A stretch of DNA of 64,000 nt from Corythucha ciliata. Taxonomy: Eukaryota > Arthropoda > Insecta > Hemiptera > Tingidae. Shown here piece after piece: positions 11,073 through 22,033 of the stretch. The notes under the pieces were generated by a model. The model searched no databases. It was not told where the DNA came from and saw only the letters and a program-made list of their open reading frames with translations. Every line of letters starts with the position of its first letter. Within the stretch, counting starts at the first letter, position 1. Location: assembly GCA_038030265.1 (NCBI GenBank), contig CM075938.1:1403009-1467008 (forward strand), written 5' to 3'. The position numbers and the translations under genes were made by a program.

Positions 11073-12180
11073 AGTGGCGTAGCCAGGCCTTGGTCTATAG
11101 GGGTGGACCGAAGATGCCAGATGGAGCCTAGAGACCCCAAGCAAGAGAACGGGTAGTTCGTCTACTCAGGTATAGGCGCTTCAAATCATCAAATTGTTCC
11201 CCAGAAACTGAATTTTCACACAAGAAAAAAGGCCAGAATCCTTCAAAACTATAACACTTCATGTGAAACCAACGTTGCAGCCTTCTATTTAGGATTTTCT
11301 GTTCAAATATTGACAATTTTTTCACCAGAAATATTGATATTTGAGGAAGGGTTTTTAACCCTCCAATACAGGGTGTCCGATTTTTCAACTTCTTGCTTGA
11401 GATACGTTAAAAACTGACATTTTTTTTTAACCCAAACACTGAAGATTGCACTCTGAAACTGAATATTTTATAATGAAACAGACAATTTCACGCAAAAGCC
11501 GAAGTGTTAAACCCCAAAACTGAAGTTTTCACAACACAACTGGCCATTTTAGGTACCCACAAAACTCAAGTTATACGCTAAAACAGACGGTTTTACCCTA
11601 AAATTGGATACTTTACTCGAAAACTGTTTATTTCACCGCTAAAATGACTATTTTAAACCAAAAAATTGGAGATTTTACTGCAAACTTGAAGTGTTCTTCC
11701 GAATATTTCACTTCAAAAACTGGCCATATAACCTTAAAACTATCGGATTGAACGCCAAAACTATCAATATTTTCCTCCTAAAACCGAGGGCACCACCCAA
11801 AAATTGGACATTGTACTCAAAAAAGTGACAATTTCACAGTTTAACGACGTACTCCCCAAAACGGCGATGATTTCACGCCGAAACTTTGAAACTTTATACG
11901 ACTCTGTCTTGAAAACTTTGCCGATTTTAACGCAAAACTGACAATTTATCACAATACCGGCGATTTCTCCGCAATACTGACGATTTTGTTCTAAAAAAAA
12001 AACGGGATTACGCCAAAACAGACGATTTCTCGACATAGATGACGCGTTACTACGAAACTGGCGATTTTCCCCTAAAACTTTTACGGTTTCACCTCAAAAT
12101 TGAATATTTTACCCCGAAAATGTTTATTTTACCAGGAAAAGAACTTTTTTCCAACCGAATAAGGAAGATTTTACTCTAAC
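11073..12180 (+). repeat. hAT-like 5' end followed by degenerate array, family B
   Basis: Begins with CAGTGGCGTAGCCAGG, a hAT-like terminus, followed by a G-rich run. From about 11400 there are some thirty diverged units of about 25-30 bp built on ACTGACGATTTTACGCC. The same family occurs inverted at 58740-59170. The element's other end was not found. The open frames here (for example 11764-12036) are repeat artefacts. Confidence 0.65.
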
Positions 12181-12405
12181 TCATGACTAAAAGTTAGCGC
12201 CGGCGCTTTCCACCCGTCCTGCGCGAGATAGAACTTTTTTTTTGAGGGCGTTGAAATGTTTTTTGAGGGCAAAATGCGCGAAATCGGGTTTTAAAAAATT
12301 CTGGTTTTAATGCTAAATATGAGTAATTTGCCTTTTTAGTTGAGTCAGTTCTGCGAGAATGTATTTTTAGGACGCGAAAATTCTCGAAATTGGGTTTTAG
12401 ACCAA

Positions 12406-12551
12406 GAGCCAGCGACGTACTATGTGCAACCATTTGCATACTTTTCTAACACACATCCCAGCTTTGTACTAGTGCTGTTGAGCATGAAAAAGCATGTCTG
12501 TCTTTCCGATCATATGTCGAACACCTTCATACGACGAAGTAAATGTCGTTA
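12406..12551 (+). repeat. Left inverted repeat of the nuclease-like-gene element
   Basis: A stretch of 146 bp starting GAGCCAGCGACGTACTA and ending AAATGTCGTTA is repeated in inverted orientation at 19483-19626 with only a few differences. It contains GTGCAACCATTTGCATA, a motif that occurs twice in the right copy. The pair brackets 12552-19482, which includes the decayed nuclease-like gene. No clear target duplication is visible outside either copy. Confidence 0.7.
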
Positions 12552-15416
12552 TGGGCGTAAGGGGAGTGCGTCAGCACACTCGTTTCCCCAGATGCCGACG
12601 TGAGAGGGGATCCACTGAAGAGCCACAATAGCTCCCCTCGTCAGCAGCTGCTCCAGCAGACGCCTTCCCCTCAAAACATCCCAGGAGTCAGTCTGGCCAT
12701 TGGTACAGAGGCTGACTATAGCTGCTTGGGAGTCGCACAAAATGACTGCTCGGGAAAAATCACTTCCCAGAAGCATATCAAGTGCTAGTACTACGGCACG
12801 TATTTCTCCGTCAAAATTGCTTGCAACTACACCAACTGGAGCTGCAATGGTTCTTATTGCCGAGTACACTCCCGCACCACCATTCCGCCTTCCTCCAGTT
12901 GCTGAACCATCAGTAAACACTCGCAACCATTCATCTTCGGGGAAGCGGGTGTGCATGGTCTCCAAGGCAAGGGATTTTAACTCGGTAGCGGGGGTGCTCT
13001 GTTTGGATACAGGCGAGGTCAACGTTAGAAAGTAGTCGGCAGTGCAGCGAGGAACCCGATCCCTAGCCGACGGGAAGGGTTCTGGGTTGAAAAGTAGGCC
13101 GGCAAGGCCATACTCTTCTCGTAGGGACTCAACCTTAGAAAGGTACGTCGTTTGAGAGAGCAAACGTTCTGCTGCAGGAGTGTAGGACTGCCAAAACCCA
13201 ACGTTGTTCCTCTTTAGTCGCTCATCTAGTGCCAGGGCAGCTGACTCCCGCCTCAACTTTTGTGGCTCAATTTCTGTTGGCAACTCCATTGCAGGAATTG
13301 GGGTAGACACGGCTCCACCAGTGATAATCCTTAATGCATGGTTCTGAGCAACATCGATCTTCCGAACTGCTGAATCAGAGGCGGTAACCAGAAGCTCATT
13401 TCCATACTCCATTGCGGGTCTCATGTAAGACTTGTAGGCCATTGCCAGCACATCCTGCCTAGCTCCCCACTTTGTGCCAGTAAGCCGCTTGAGGAGGCCC
13501 AACCTCTTGATTCCCTTCGAAGCGCTATTTTCAGCATGGGCGTTCCATGACAGCCGTGAATCCAACTTTATCCCGAGGTAGGTGGCACAGTTGGCCTGCC
13601 TCAAAACGTCACCATCAAGCGTCAGCGAGACAGAATGGGCCTTGGTTGATAGTGTAAAGAGCTGGAATTCAGTCTTGAGTGTGTTTACCTCCATCTCGTT
13701 GTGAGTTGCCCAGTCCGAGAGGTGTCCTAACACAATATTCAGGGCAGACTCCAGCGCTGGAATGGAACTTGATGTTGCCCACACAATCAGGTCATCAGCA
13801 TAGAGAAGCGCGTTCACTCCTGGCACAGAGGAAACCAGTACCAGCTTCTCCCGATAAACACGATCAAAGGCGGTTTTGAAATCGACAAATACAGCGAGGG
13901 TGCTCTGCTTATGATGGAAACCATCCTTAATTTCCTGGGTTAACCGTAGGACTTGCTCCATGGTGCCCCTATGCTTCCTGAAGCCTGCCTGTTGGTCGAA
14001 TAGAAGGTTGTAACGTTCAAGGTACTGCTGCAACCGCCCCAGAACCAGCCTCTCGAAGACCTTTGAGAAGACGCTTGTGAGAGCTACGGGGCGGTAGCTT
14101 GCCACAGTGTCTGCAGGTTTCCCTTTTTTGAGGATGGGCACTATCTCAGCCTTTCTCCACCTGTCCGGGAAATGCTCTCTCCACACCAAATTTAGGAAGG
14201 CCAATACTGTTGCCCTGGCACCCAAACCGAGCTTGATCAGAAACTCTGGCAGCAGCTCATCGGGACCAGCACTCTTACCCTTCTTAGTACGTTGCAGTGC
14301 TGACTCCAGCTCACTCATGGAGAAGTCCCCATTGAAGAGCTCATGGTCCCCCTCCTGAAGGCTGCAGTCCTTGGGGCGTTGGCCTTTGTCTTTGGGCGAA
14401 AATTGCTCACCGCTGCGTAATGTTTGCAGAAGAAATGGGCGATATCTTTATCAAAAGTGATTGTAGCTGTGCCTTTTTTGATGGGGTTTTTCCGAGCTGG
14501 GGCGTCATTGTTCAATTTAGATATGAAACGATGTGCTCTAATGCCGTCCCTGCGAAAGTCCAGCTGTTGCAGAAAATTTCTTAATGCTGTCGTTTTGGTT
14601 GCAACAATTTCATTCTTTAGAAGGGCTACTTTTTGCTTCAGGACGATCTGATCAGCTAGGGATCCTGATGTTTGGAAGGTCTCAGCTGCTGTATCGCGAT
14701 CAATCTTCATGGCTTCCAGGTTTTCATTCCAGAAAGGTACATAATCTTGGACCTGGCCGCGTGGCACACTCTGCAGGGCTGCCTGTAAGATGGCCTTTGT
14801 GATTCCCTCAAGAGACTCCTCAATTTTGCTAGTCACTAGGTGGACCGTGACGAGCTGGTCCGAAGCAGATGCAAACTTGGTCCAATCTGCCTTTTTGAGG
14901 TTCCACCTGGGCCTCCTTTTCTCCTTCAGAGCATATGGGCAAAATGCTGTGGCCAAATGCACCTGGTGGCGGGATAAGAGCAATGGAAATGCTTGAGGCA
15001 ATTGAAGAATGGGCCAACACTGCATCTGGTTTTGATGTTGCACCGGTGTATGCCAAGAATGTGGGCTTCCCATCTGGCGTCCCAACATACTCAACCAAGT
15101 TTTCATCAATGAAGTCTTCCCTACTGGCTCTGTGCGCCCATAGTCCCGTCTAGTTGAAGGAGCGTTTATGTCCCCACAAAGGATGCAGCGCCTATCCCAA
15201 GTGTCCTCAAGCCAAGTCAGATCAGGGTTATACACAAAAAAGAGGCGCCGATGGGTCCGCCCCTTCCACACTTTAAGCTCCACCGCCTCCAGTTTGTCAC
15301 GGTCGCCCATCTCCTTCCATACGGAAAACTCCACAGTCAGGGTTGCCTTAGCAGCCAGCAGAATGCCTGACGAGCTTCTTGGCAGGACATATGTTTGGAT
15401 GTGAATTTGAATTTGA
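12552..15416 (-). pseudogene. I-type LINE ORF2 remnant (endonuclease, RT, RNase H)
   Basis: A non-LTR retrotransposon on the minus strand, made of two overlapping frames: 15454-14315 (endonuclease C-terminal part and linker) and 14318-12549 (RT and RNase H). RT is shown by KSAGPDELLPEF, YRPVALTS, QAGFRKHRGT and YADD. RNase H shows FTDGSA, DGE, CDSQAA and SHVGIWGNECAD. Defects: the endonuclease is frameshifted around 15050 (its reading continues in the 15098-14829 frame); the RT lacks the segment between AFDR and the YADD block; and the RNase H is cut off after GNECADA at about 12566, so the normal LINE 3' end is missing. The 5' end stops in a short GAATTT repeat at about 15405-15420, beside the nuclease-like gene. 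It is probably inserted in that gene's element and later trimmed. Dead copy. Confidence 0.9.
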
Positions 15417-17057
15417 ATGGACAAGGTTAACGAATTAACTTGCAAAGAGGACATACCGTACCACAGAAGTTGTAAATCTGTTTTCTACTCCGGTCATCGG
15501 AAGGCGACGTTAATAACAAAGACAACAGGTTTAAAAAAAAGAAGAACTTTCGAAGCTTTGTGCCCAGAATTCGAGACCTACCCAAAAAAGCCCAAAATGG
15601 ATGAAGCTCTGCTCCCAAATGATCACCAACTACGACTTATTACACCCAATAACCTTAGTTGTGTCAAACAGCTGGACACTCTATGGATGATGTCACTTGC
15701 ATTTCAAGTGGAAAACACGCCGATGTGGGTAGGCTTCAACAGTAAAATTTTATTGGACAATATTGACCAACAAAATGTAGCGTACCTCCCTCCAATCAAT
15801 GTTTCACCGACTCAGTCATTTGTAGTGCTAGAGACTCTAAAAGAAGCGCAAAGGATTGCTGAAGAATGTCAACAGCGGTACATAGAAGTCACGTATGATT
15901 TGGCAATTGCAAAGGTTGCCCTCCAAATTCAAGCATCTGAGAGACCCCGCATAACATTTTCATTCATCTCGGATCTTTCCATATCATGATGGCATATTTC
16001 AAGGCTGTGGGAAAATTTATTGACTAATGTGGATTGACGTACATCATGGTTGAAAGCGAAATTATCGCAAGTGGTTCTGTCGGAGGCTTTGTAACGGGAA
16101 AACACTTCAACAGGTGCAAGAGGCTTCATCCATTAATAGCCGTGGGTATAGAGATACTTCACTTTAAACAGTTTTTACAAGATAAAGGATTTGAAATTGA
16201 TGAAGATGTTCTGACTGATTTGGAACACATACATTAAGCACTACAACAAATCCTGTTGAAGGACATGGTCCGCTTTCGAATTTGTTGCTTCGCTATGAAA
16301 CTTACAAACTCCAAACTTTAGACGGTGCCCATGGTAAAACGGCCAAGTTTTACATGTTGTACGTTCAATTTATTGAGCAATACTTATTTTAAATCGGAGT
16401 GTGCGGACTGGTGATTTTACTTTGTTTAAATTCATACTGGCAAAAATGGTCAATCTTTCATTTTTGATGAACCAGCCAAATTATGCTCGATGGCTGCTCA
16501 AATACATTGATAACTTGCTAAGAGCCACAGAAACTCATCCCGGTCTAGAAATTAACTTTGAAGGTAGCAGTTTCGGAGTCAAACGCACGGAAAAGCCATT
16601 TTCCAAGCAACCAGTAGATTTGACGTTGGAGCAAACAATAAACGCTGATGCAGGAAGACGTCTAACTGGTGTAATTCATTTCACAAATTCTATATCCGCG
16701 AGACAACGATGGGCCCGAAGTCGCACCATACGCTTCTGCTGTAATATCTCATGTTTTAGATGAAACTGGTTTGCAGAAAACTCAAGATATCACCGCTGAT
16801 TTGAAGCCATATAACATCAAGAAGCCAGTTGAAAGTCTTCATAAGTTCACCGAAGCTGTGATGAGCATCATGAATCCATTTGACAGTAGTTTGGACAAGG
16901 AAGTGTTATTCAACATTGCTACTGGAAAAGGTGCGCCAGAAGATGTGTCAAATTTCCTATTGCCTGCGGTGGAGATTGGAGAAGAAAAAAAAAGATTTAT
17001 GAAGGAATGTGCTCTTGACGTAAGCCGGTTTGAAAAGCCCATTTCAAGAAATAAGAC

Positions 17058-17466
17058 AATTAATTGAAATTTAGACGACCCTTGTCTTGGGACTTTTCAA
17101 GGGATTACTCCCCCCTCACCGCACCACCCTAGTCACGCCTGTGAATTCGAGGGGGTGGGGAGGCTGAAAATAAATAATTGAACTTTATTGAAGTTAAATA
17201 CTTACTCTTTTTACTTGTTTTGAGTTCCGAGAAAAAATTGCTCCCAAGGTGGGATTCGAACCCACGACCTCCTAGTTTCGCGCCAGGCGCTCTCCCACTG
17301 AGCTAGCCTGAGAGGCTTACGCTAAGAGCGAACCCCACCAGAGAGAAACTACCTCCCGGAACTCAATCGCACCCATCGGGTCAGTGCACGTTTAACATTA
17401 TTATTATTCTTTTTATATGTCCCAGCAATTAATTAATTAATTGAAATTTAGACGACCCTTGTCTTG
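17058..17466 (-). mobile_element. tRNA-derived SINE, copy 2, with 32 bp flanking repeats
   Basis: The SINE body is 17090-17434; the tRNA-like head is on the minus strand at about 17315-17245. It has the A box TAGCTCAGTGGGAGAGC, a 5 bp anticodon-like stem with loop CGCGAAA (no T at position 33, so not a working tRNA), and the B box GGGTTCGAATCCC. It is flanked by exact 32 bp direct repeats at 17058-17089 and 17435-17466, both containing AGACGACCCTTGTCTTG. The coding sequence of the nuclease-like gene is interrupted here. Confidence 0.85.
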
Positions 17467-18511
17467 TCGTCGCTACAGCAGAATTAGTCCTGATCAGGTG
17501 AGACCAACTGAGTTTTCCAAGGAACTGAACAACACAAACTTCAAGGAGGCAATTGTCCATTTTCTGCTTGTACACTGGAGCAGCGACGAAATTGTTCCAT
17601 TTTTGGGAACGAATACTGTTCATTTGAATTTCGATAAGTGCTACCGATTGAAAGTTGTCGACAACCATGTTGAAAAAATCGAAATTCCTTCCCTGACCTG
17701 CATAAACCATGAAGAAGCAGATACGAAAATTGTTTACCACGTTTGTGGAATCAGTGATAGTTGCAAATGTTGTCATAAGATGCTCTGACACTGACATTCT
17801 CGTCATTCTACTCGGTAAACATAGACCGTTTACAGTCTCCGTCGTTACAAATATGGTTGAATGTTGGAACAGGGAACAACCAAAGGTTTATAGACGCGAC
17901 GTCACTCTATCGAAGTCTAGGAACATCACTTTCGAAGGCTATGCCAGGGTTTCACGCTCTGACTGGCTGTGACTACAATCTGGCGTTTTTCAAAAAGGGT
18001 AAAACAAGGCCGTTCAATCTGATGGAGAGAAATACCGAATACCAAAAAGCTTTTATCAAAATTTCGGAAGCTTGTTTACAAAAATCGGAAAGAGACAACG
18101 TTTTTGGTAAAATTGAAGAGTTTGTCTGTCAGATGTACGGCAAGCAGTGCTGCAGATCCGTCAACGATGCAAGGAGCGACATTTTTTACCAGCATCTACG
18201 AGGCTAAAAATCCTGACGAGCCGTTTGCAAAAAAGTTCCGAAATTTCGACGCGACTTGCCTACCACCGTGCGGAGCAGAGCTGTATATCAGCAATTGCTG
18301 AGAACGCGCTACGTCGGGTGTTTGTGGAGTCATGCCTATTTGCGTGTGCCCACCTCATTGCGACCGGAGGAGCATGGGTGTTGACTCTGAACAACGAAAA
18401 CTATGCTCGAGTGCCAGTGGTTTGATGGTGATCAATCACCACCTCTTGTTAGTGACGTCATCGTCCAGCCCACAACTATCGGCGATGAAGCTAACGACGA
18501 AGGTGAATATA

Positions 18512-18565
18512 GTAATGTAATTTACCCGTAATATTTCTGAGCTTCTTTCTCAGTCATTTTTACAG
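18512..18565 (+). other. Possible short intron in the nuclease-like gene
   Basis: GTAATG at 18512 and TTTTTACAG ending at 18565 would remove 54 bp and join an acidic stretch (DEANDEGEY) in frame to the C-terminal DSNFDIREYGSDDEYH. Without splicing the frame hits stops. This rests only on splice-site fit and continuity of composition. Confidence 0.4.
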
Positions 18566-18734
18566 ACAATGACAGCAATTTTGATATCCGTGAATATGGG
18601 TCGGACGACGAATACCATTAATTAATTATTTTGTTTTTAATTTTCAAGCAAACAATAAATTATTTTGTCTGATATATTTTTTATATTGCACCTTTTTTTA
18701 TGGTACCTACCCTAGTTTCTATGAATAATGTATA

Positions 18735-19045
18735 TGTTACGGGGAATGCTGTGAATCAGGGAATCACGTGAATTACTACACGTAGCAGGGAATAACGTCA
18801 GTTTCTAGTAAGTGACGATATTTCCTAAAGAATTCAGGGGATCCATATCAACATTTCCTAGGCTTTCACGCCAATTCCTAGCAGTAATTTACATGAATGA
18901 CTAAAGGATGTCGTGAATTCCATGGAACGATGTCAAGATGAACAACATTGACTGACTGTGTTAGGTATTAACCCCAATCTCTAGGAAATAACGTTATTTC
19001 CTAGTAATTCACGTTATTCCCCGATTCACAACATTCTCGGTAACA
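18735..19045. mobile_element. MITE with ~75 bp terminal inverted repeats
   Basis: The left end TGTTACGGGGAATGCTGTG (18735) is mirrored at the right end, which finishes TCTCGGTAACA (19045). The arms extend to about 18810 and 18970 and both include a form of GAATAACGT and TTTCCTAG. The total is 311 bp with no coding potential. It sits just beyond the nuclease-like gene. No clear target duplication. Confidence 0.7.
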
Positions 19046-19482
19046 CATGTCGCAGCAGAAAATGATTTTATGAGTGTTTTTCCCTGAGGTGACAGTGTTT
19101 CCCTGTGTTAGCAGGAAAACGGTTCATCCTAGATTTTTTTATTATATATTTTCCATGAATTTCTCGTCCCATTTCCCCCCAAAAAAAGTTACATTACACC
19201 GAAAACCGGTACTTGACATTTGGAGGGTTTTCCTGATTTTAAAATGTCTCTATTGGCTCATTGTCATGGGGCCCGGTCAATGTACATAAATTATCACGCG
19301 AGTAAATATTTTTTCCCGTCTGACCGGAATTTGTGTTATTTCTCCCTAGAGTTGCATGCTTTGATGGCGTCTGCCACCGGTTTCGTCATGTCCAAATGGA
19401 GGCAGACAATTTTTCTCATTATTAGTGAATTATTACCAAATTGGTGCGCTAAGCGAGAAAAGTATGCAAATGGTTGCACGTA

Positions 19483-19626
19483 ACGACATTTACATCGTCG
19501 TATTAAGGTGTTCGACATATGATCGGAAAGGCAGACATGCTTTTTCATGCTCAACAGCACTAGTACAAAGCTGGGATGTGTGTTAGAAAAATATGCAAAT
19601 GGTTGCACTTATTACGTCGCTGGCTC
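19483..19626 (-). repeat. Right inverted repeat of the nuclease-like-gene element
   Basis: Reverse complement of 12406-12551, from TAACGACATTTACATCG to GTCGCTGGCTC. Just inside it (19462-19481) is a second copy of the motif AGTATGCAAATGGTTGCAC. Subterminal direct repetition of this kind is common in DNA transposons. Open frames on either strand here have no domain. Confidence 0.7.
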
Positions 19627-21325
19627 ATTTGGGTTGGTCCAGAAGTGCAGCCAACGAAAGCGTGGCAAATGAACACGGTTTCCGGGGTCTGAGACTTCGT
19701 GACAGGGGGCTATGCGTGGATAGGTGCACTGACGAGGCAAAGCCATAATAATTATAAAAGTATTTCGATAGTGGCGGAGGTGGCGGATTAAAAAAGTAAA
19801 AGCAATTTTGTATTGTTACATAAGAACAGTGAACATAAAAACGGTTTCAACCTAGTCCTATATATTTCGAGAAGAAGGTCTCTTCGAAAATCCTCGTCAA
19901 GGAGTCATTCGAGTAGTCTAAAAGAAAAAGTTTATTGTATAACATGTTGGAAGAACAAGGAATGTACTTGTTTAGAAATTGCACAGCACTTGAATGCATT
20001 GTGAGCGGGACTTAAAAAAAAAATTTAATTTTGCAATATTCTTCACATTTGTGAAATCCCCCCCCCCCGCAGTTTGTTGTTTTTTGAATTGCTCAAGTCT
20101 CTTCGGGCCAAAGCGAAGGATTCACATGAGTAGGCGATTATTTTTCAGGAATTAATAAACAATTAAGGCCCGAATTTATACGGAAAGGAGTAACCAGATT
20201 AAAATTGACTGAATGATTGTATCCATTGATTGTTTAAACGCTGACATTGACAACGGCAACGGGAAGATGGTGCAGGGACTCGTCGGTACATGAGATAATA
20301 GGCAATTAGTAAACGCCTGTTGCATTGACACATCGAAAAGGAAAAGACAAATACAAAAGTATGCCTTCACAGGCGATATTTTTGCGTAGTCGTTGAGTAG
20401 AATACTAATAAAAAGATGTTCAAGGACTTAATATTTTGAATAAACTTCCTCTCTTTTGTTTTGAAAGTCTTTAAGCCTTACGCATCCCAATGGTTCCTTG
20501 TTGACCTCAGATCGATATGCGTGCTGTGGAATCAATGCGACAAATTAAAATGCTTTAATTTTCGTGGCCAAATCTCGGTTTGTTTCTTTCTGCCACTCTC
20601 GCTGCACTGTAGTGTAGCGTTGCAGAATGGAGGCGTTTCTTTTCTCCACCAGTGCTACAATTTTTTTACACCGGCTTTCTCAGAGGGTGAAGTTCAAGCT
20701 AGTGGTGAAGCGTGCCTCATTGTATTTGTGAGCAAACCCCCTTCTCTTCCCACCATGTATGCATGGAAGAAAGCCTAAGGGTACCTACCGTTCACGAATC
20801 AAATTGCCGAATCATATTGCCATAAATCATTGGTTACTTTCAACGTTTTTTGATCGGCGTGAAATTCCACATCAGTTGGAAGAAGCGTATTGTATCGAAA
20901 ATAGTGCGAAAGAATGGATACGGGTCATGGGCGTAGCCAGAGGGGGGGCAGGGGTAGGCAGCTGCCCTCCCCTAGACTCGAAAGCGCAGATTTAGTGGGG
21001 CAGTTGCCCACCCCTAGATACATTCTGAAAGTATAAATCCTTCAGGATAACCACATAGTGTATCGTCGGTGCTCACTAAAAAAATCATTTCGCTATTAAA
21101 AAATCAATTTCACGAATTTCGCAAGTGTGACATAATATTCATTTACCAATTTTCGCCGTTTTTACGTCGTAAAATACCACTTTCGCAGACCGACGCGGAT
21201 TCAGGATTTGCCAAGGAAGGGGCTAGAGAAATGGTGTGCTTCCATCTACTAGAAAAATGGCTTGACAGCCATTCGCATTTAGGGGTCAAACCCTTCCTGA
21301 ATTCGTATCCATCCATTACGCATGG
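19627..21325. other. No recognisable gene
   Basis: AT-rich sequence with a C-tract near 20060. A 105-codon frame at 20461-20778 has no domain I recognise. At 20931-21010, GGCGTAGCCAGAGGGGGGG followed by a C-rich stretch looks like a hAT-type transposon end. 21190-21250 (GGATTTGCCAAGGAAGGGG) resembles another element end. Neither could be paired with an opposite terminus. Confidence 0.5.
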
Positions 21326-21331
21326 TGCCCT

Positions 21332-22033
21332 GTGGAGCCATACTTGCAAAAAATCAGCCAATGCTACAACTGCCTTCGTTATGGGCACAAGAGCGAGCAA
21401 TGTAAAAGCACCGCGCGATGTAGTAACTGCGGGGAGCAGCACCCCGCAAAAGAATGTCCGCCAGAAAAACCCAACCGATGTGTTCACTGCAACGGTCAAC
21501 ACTCGACACTAGCGAAAAGTAAGTGTCCGGAATTCACTAAACAAAAAACTATTCGAACCTTAATGACTCAGGAAAACTTAGCTTTTTCGGAGGCGAGGGA
21601 TAAATTAAGTAATAAAACCTTCAGTAACGTACTTTCAAAACCATCCCCCGCAATTAGCAATAAGACGGTTTTCCCCACCCTTCAAGACACTAATAAATAT
21701 CCCCCAAAGCGGGCGCGCCCAAATACCCCTCCAGATCCTATAATCGAACAACACAAAAAAATCTTATCGAATTTTAATCGGGATTGGTGTAAAAGCCAGC
21801 TAATTACGCACAATCCACATTCAACACTGCCATCAAAAGATGGGCCGACGGAAAAAACGAGTACCAGTTTGAACATTAACCCCAAAATTTTTTTTGAAGC
21901 CATTTTCGAGATATTTATCAGCTTAAAAGATTTGGAAAGTAAAGGACTTGGTAAAAATGAACTTATGAGGGAAATAAAAGCGAGAGCGAGTCACTTAGGT
22001 CTAAACCCAAGAGAGCAAAACGAATCACCTTGA
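21332..22033 (+). pseudogene. LINE ORF1 fragment with three zinc knuckles
   Basis: Gag-like nucleic-acid-binding protein of the LINE; in the family it coats the RNA and helps form the ribonucleoprotein. Three Cys/His knuckles lie in a row near the start: CYNCLRYGHKSEQC, CSNCGEQHPAKEC and CVHCNGQHSTLAKSKC. The N-terminal half that precedes the knuckles in intact relatives is missing, so the copy begins at about 21326. The remainder is basic and low in recognisable structure. The stop at 22031-22033 immediately precedes the endonuclease frame. Confidence 0.85.

Larger units (their letters stand above)
15417..18621 (+). pseudogene. Decayed multicopy-type protein with FEN1/XPG-like motifs
   Basis: A broken gene in several frames: 15417-15989, about 15985-16237, 16401-16763, 16771-17067, 17441-17790, 17709-17972 and 17857-18207, ending in GSDDEYH at 18621 with an AATAAA at 18654. 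Conserved-looking blocks: YHRSCKSVF near the start, a possible zinc-binding Cys/His patch; GKHFNRCKRLHPL near 16110; NHEEADTK near 17710; VIRCSDTDILVILL near 17780; and GFHALTGCDY near 17950. From memory, proteins with the EEADT, DTD and GCD blocks are common, repeated and uncharacterised in many animals. The order E-x-D, DTD, GCDY resembles the metal-binding core of FEN1/XPG nucleases, which is my inference. The gene has a frameshift near 15985, an in-frame stop near 16024, a SINE at 17090-17434 and a 5' end lost at the LINE junction. It lies between inverted repeats at 12406 and 19483. Confidence 0.6.

Noticed and set aside
17245..17315. A tRNA gene on the minus strand
   Set aside because: A and B boxes are good, but the anticodon loop lacks T33 and the whole unit is repeated at 10580-10790 with a shared body, so it is a SINE head.
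20461..20778. A 105-codon frame in otherwise empty sequence
   Set aside because: No recognisable domain, no repeat or splice context; a frame of this length can occur by chance.
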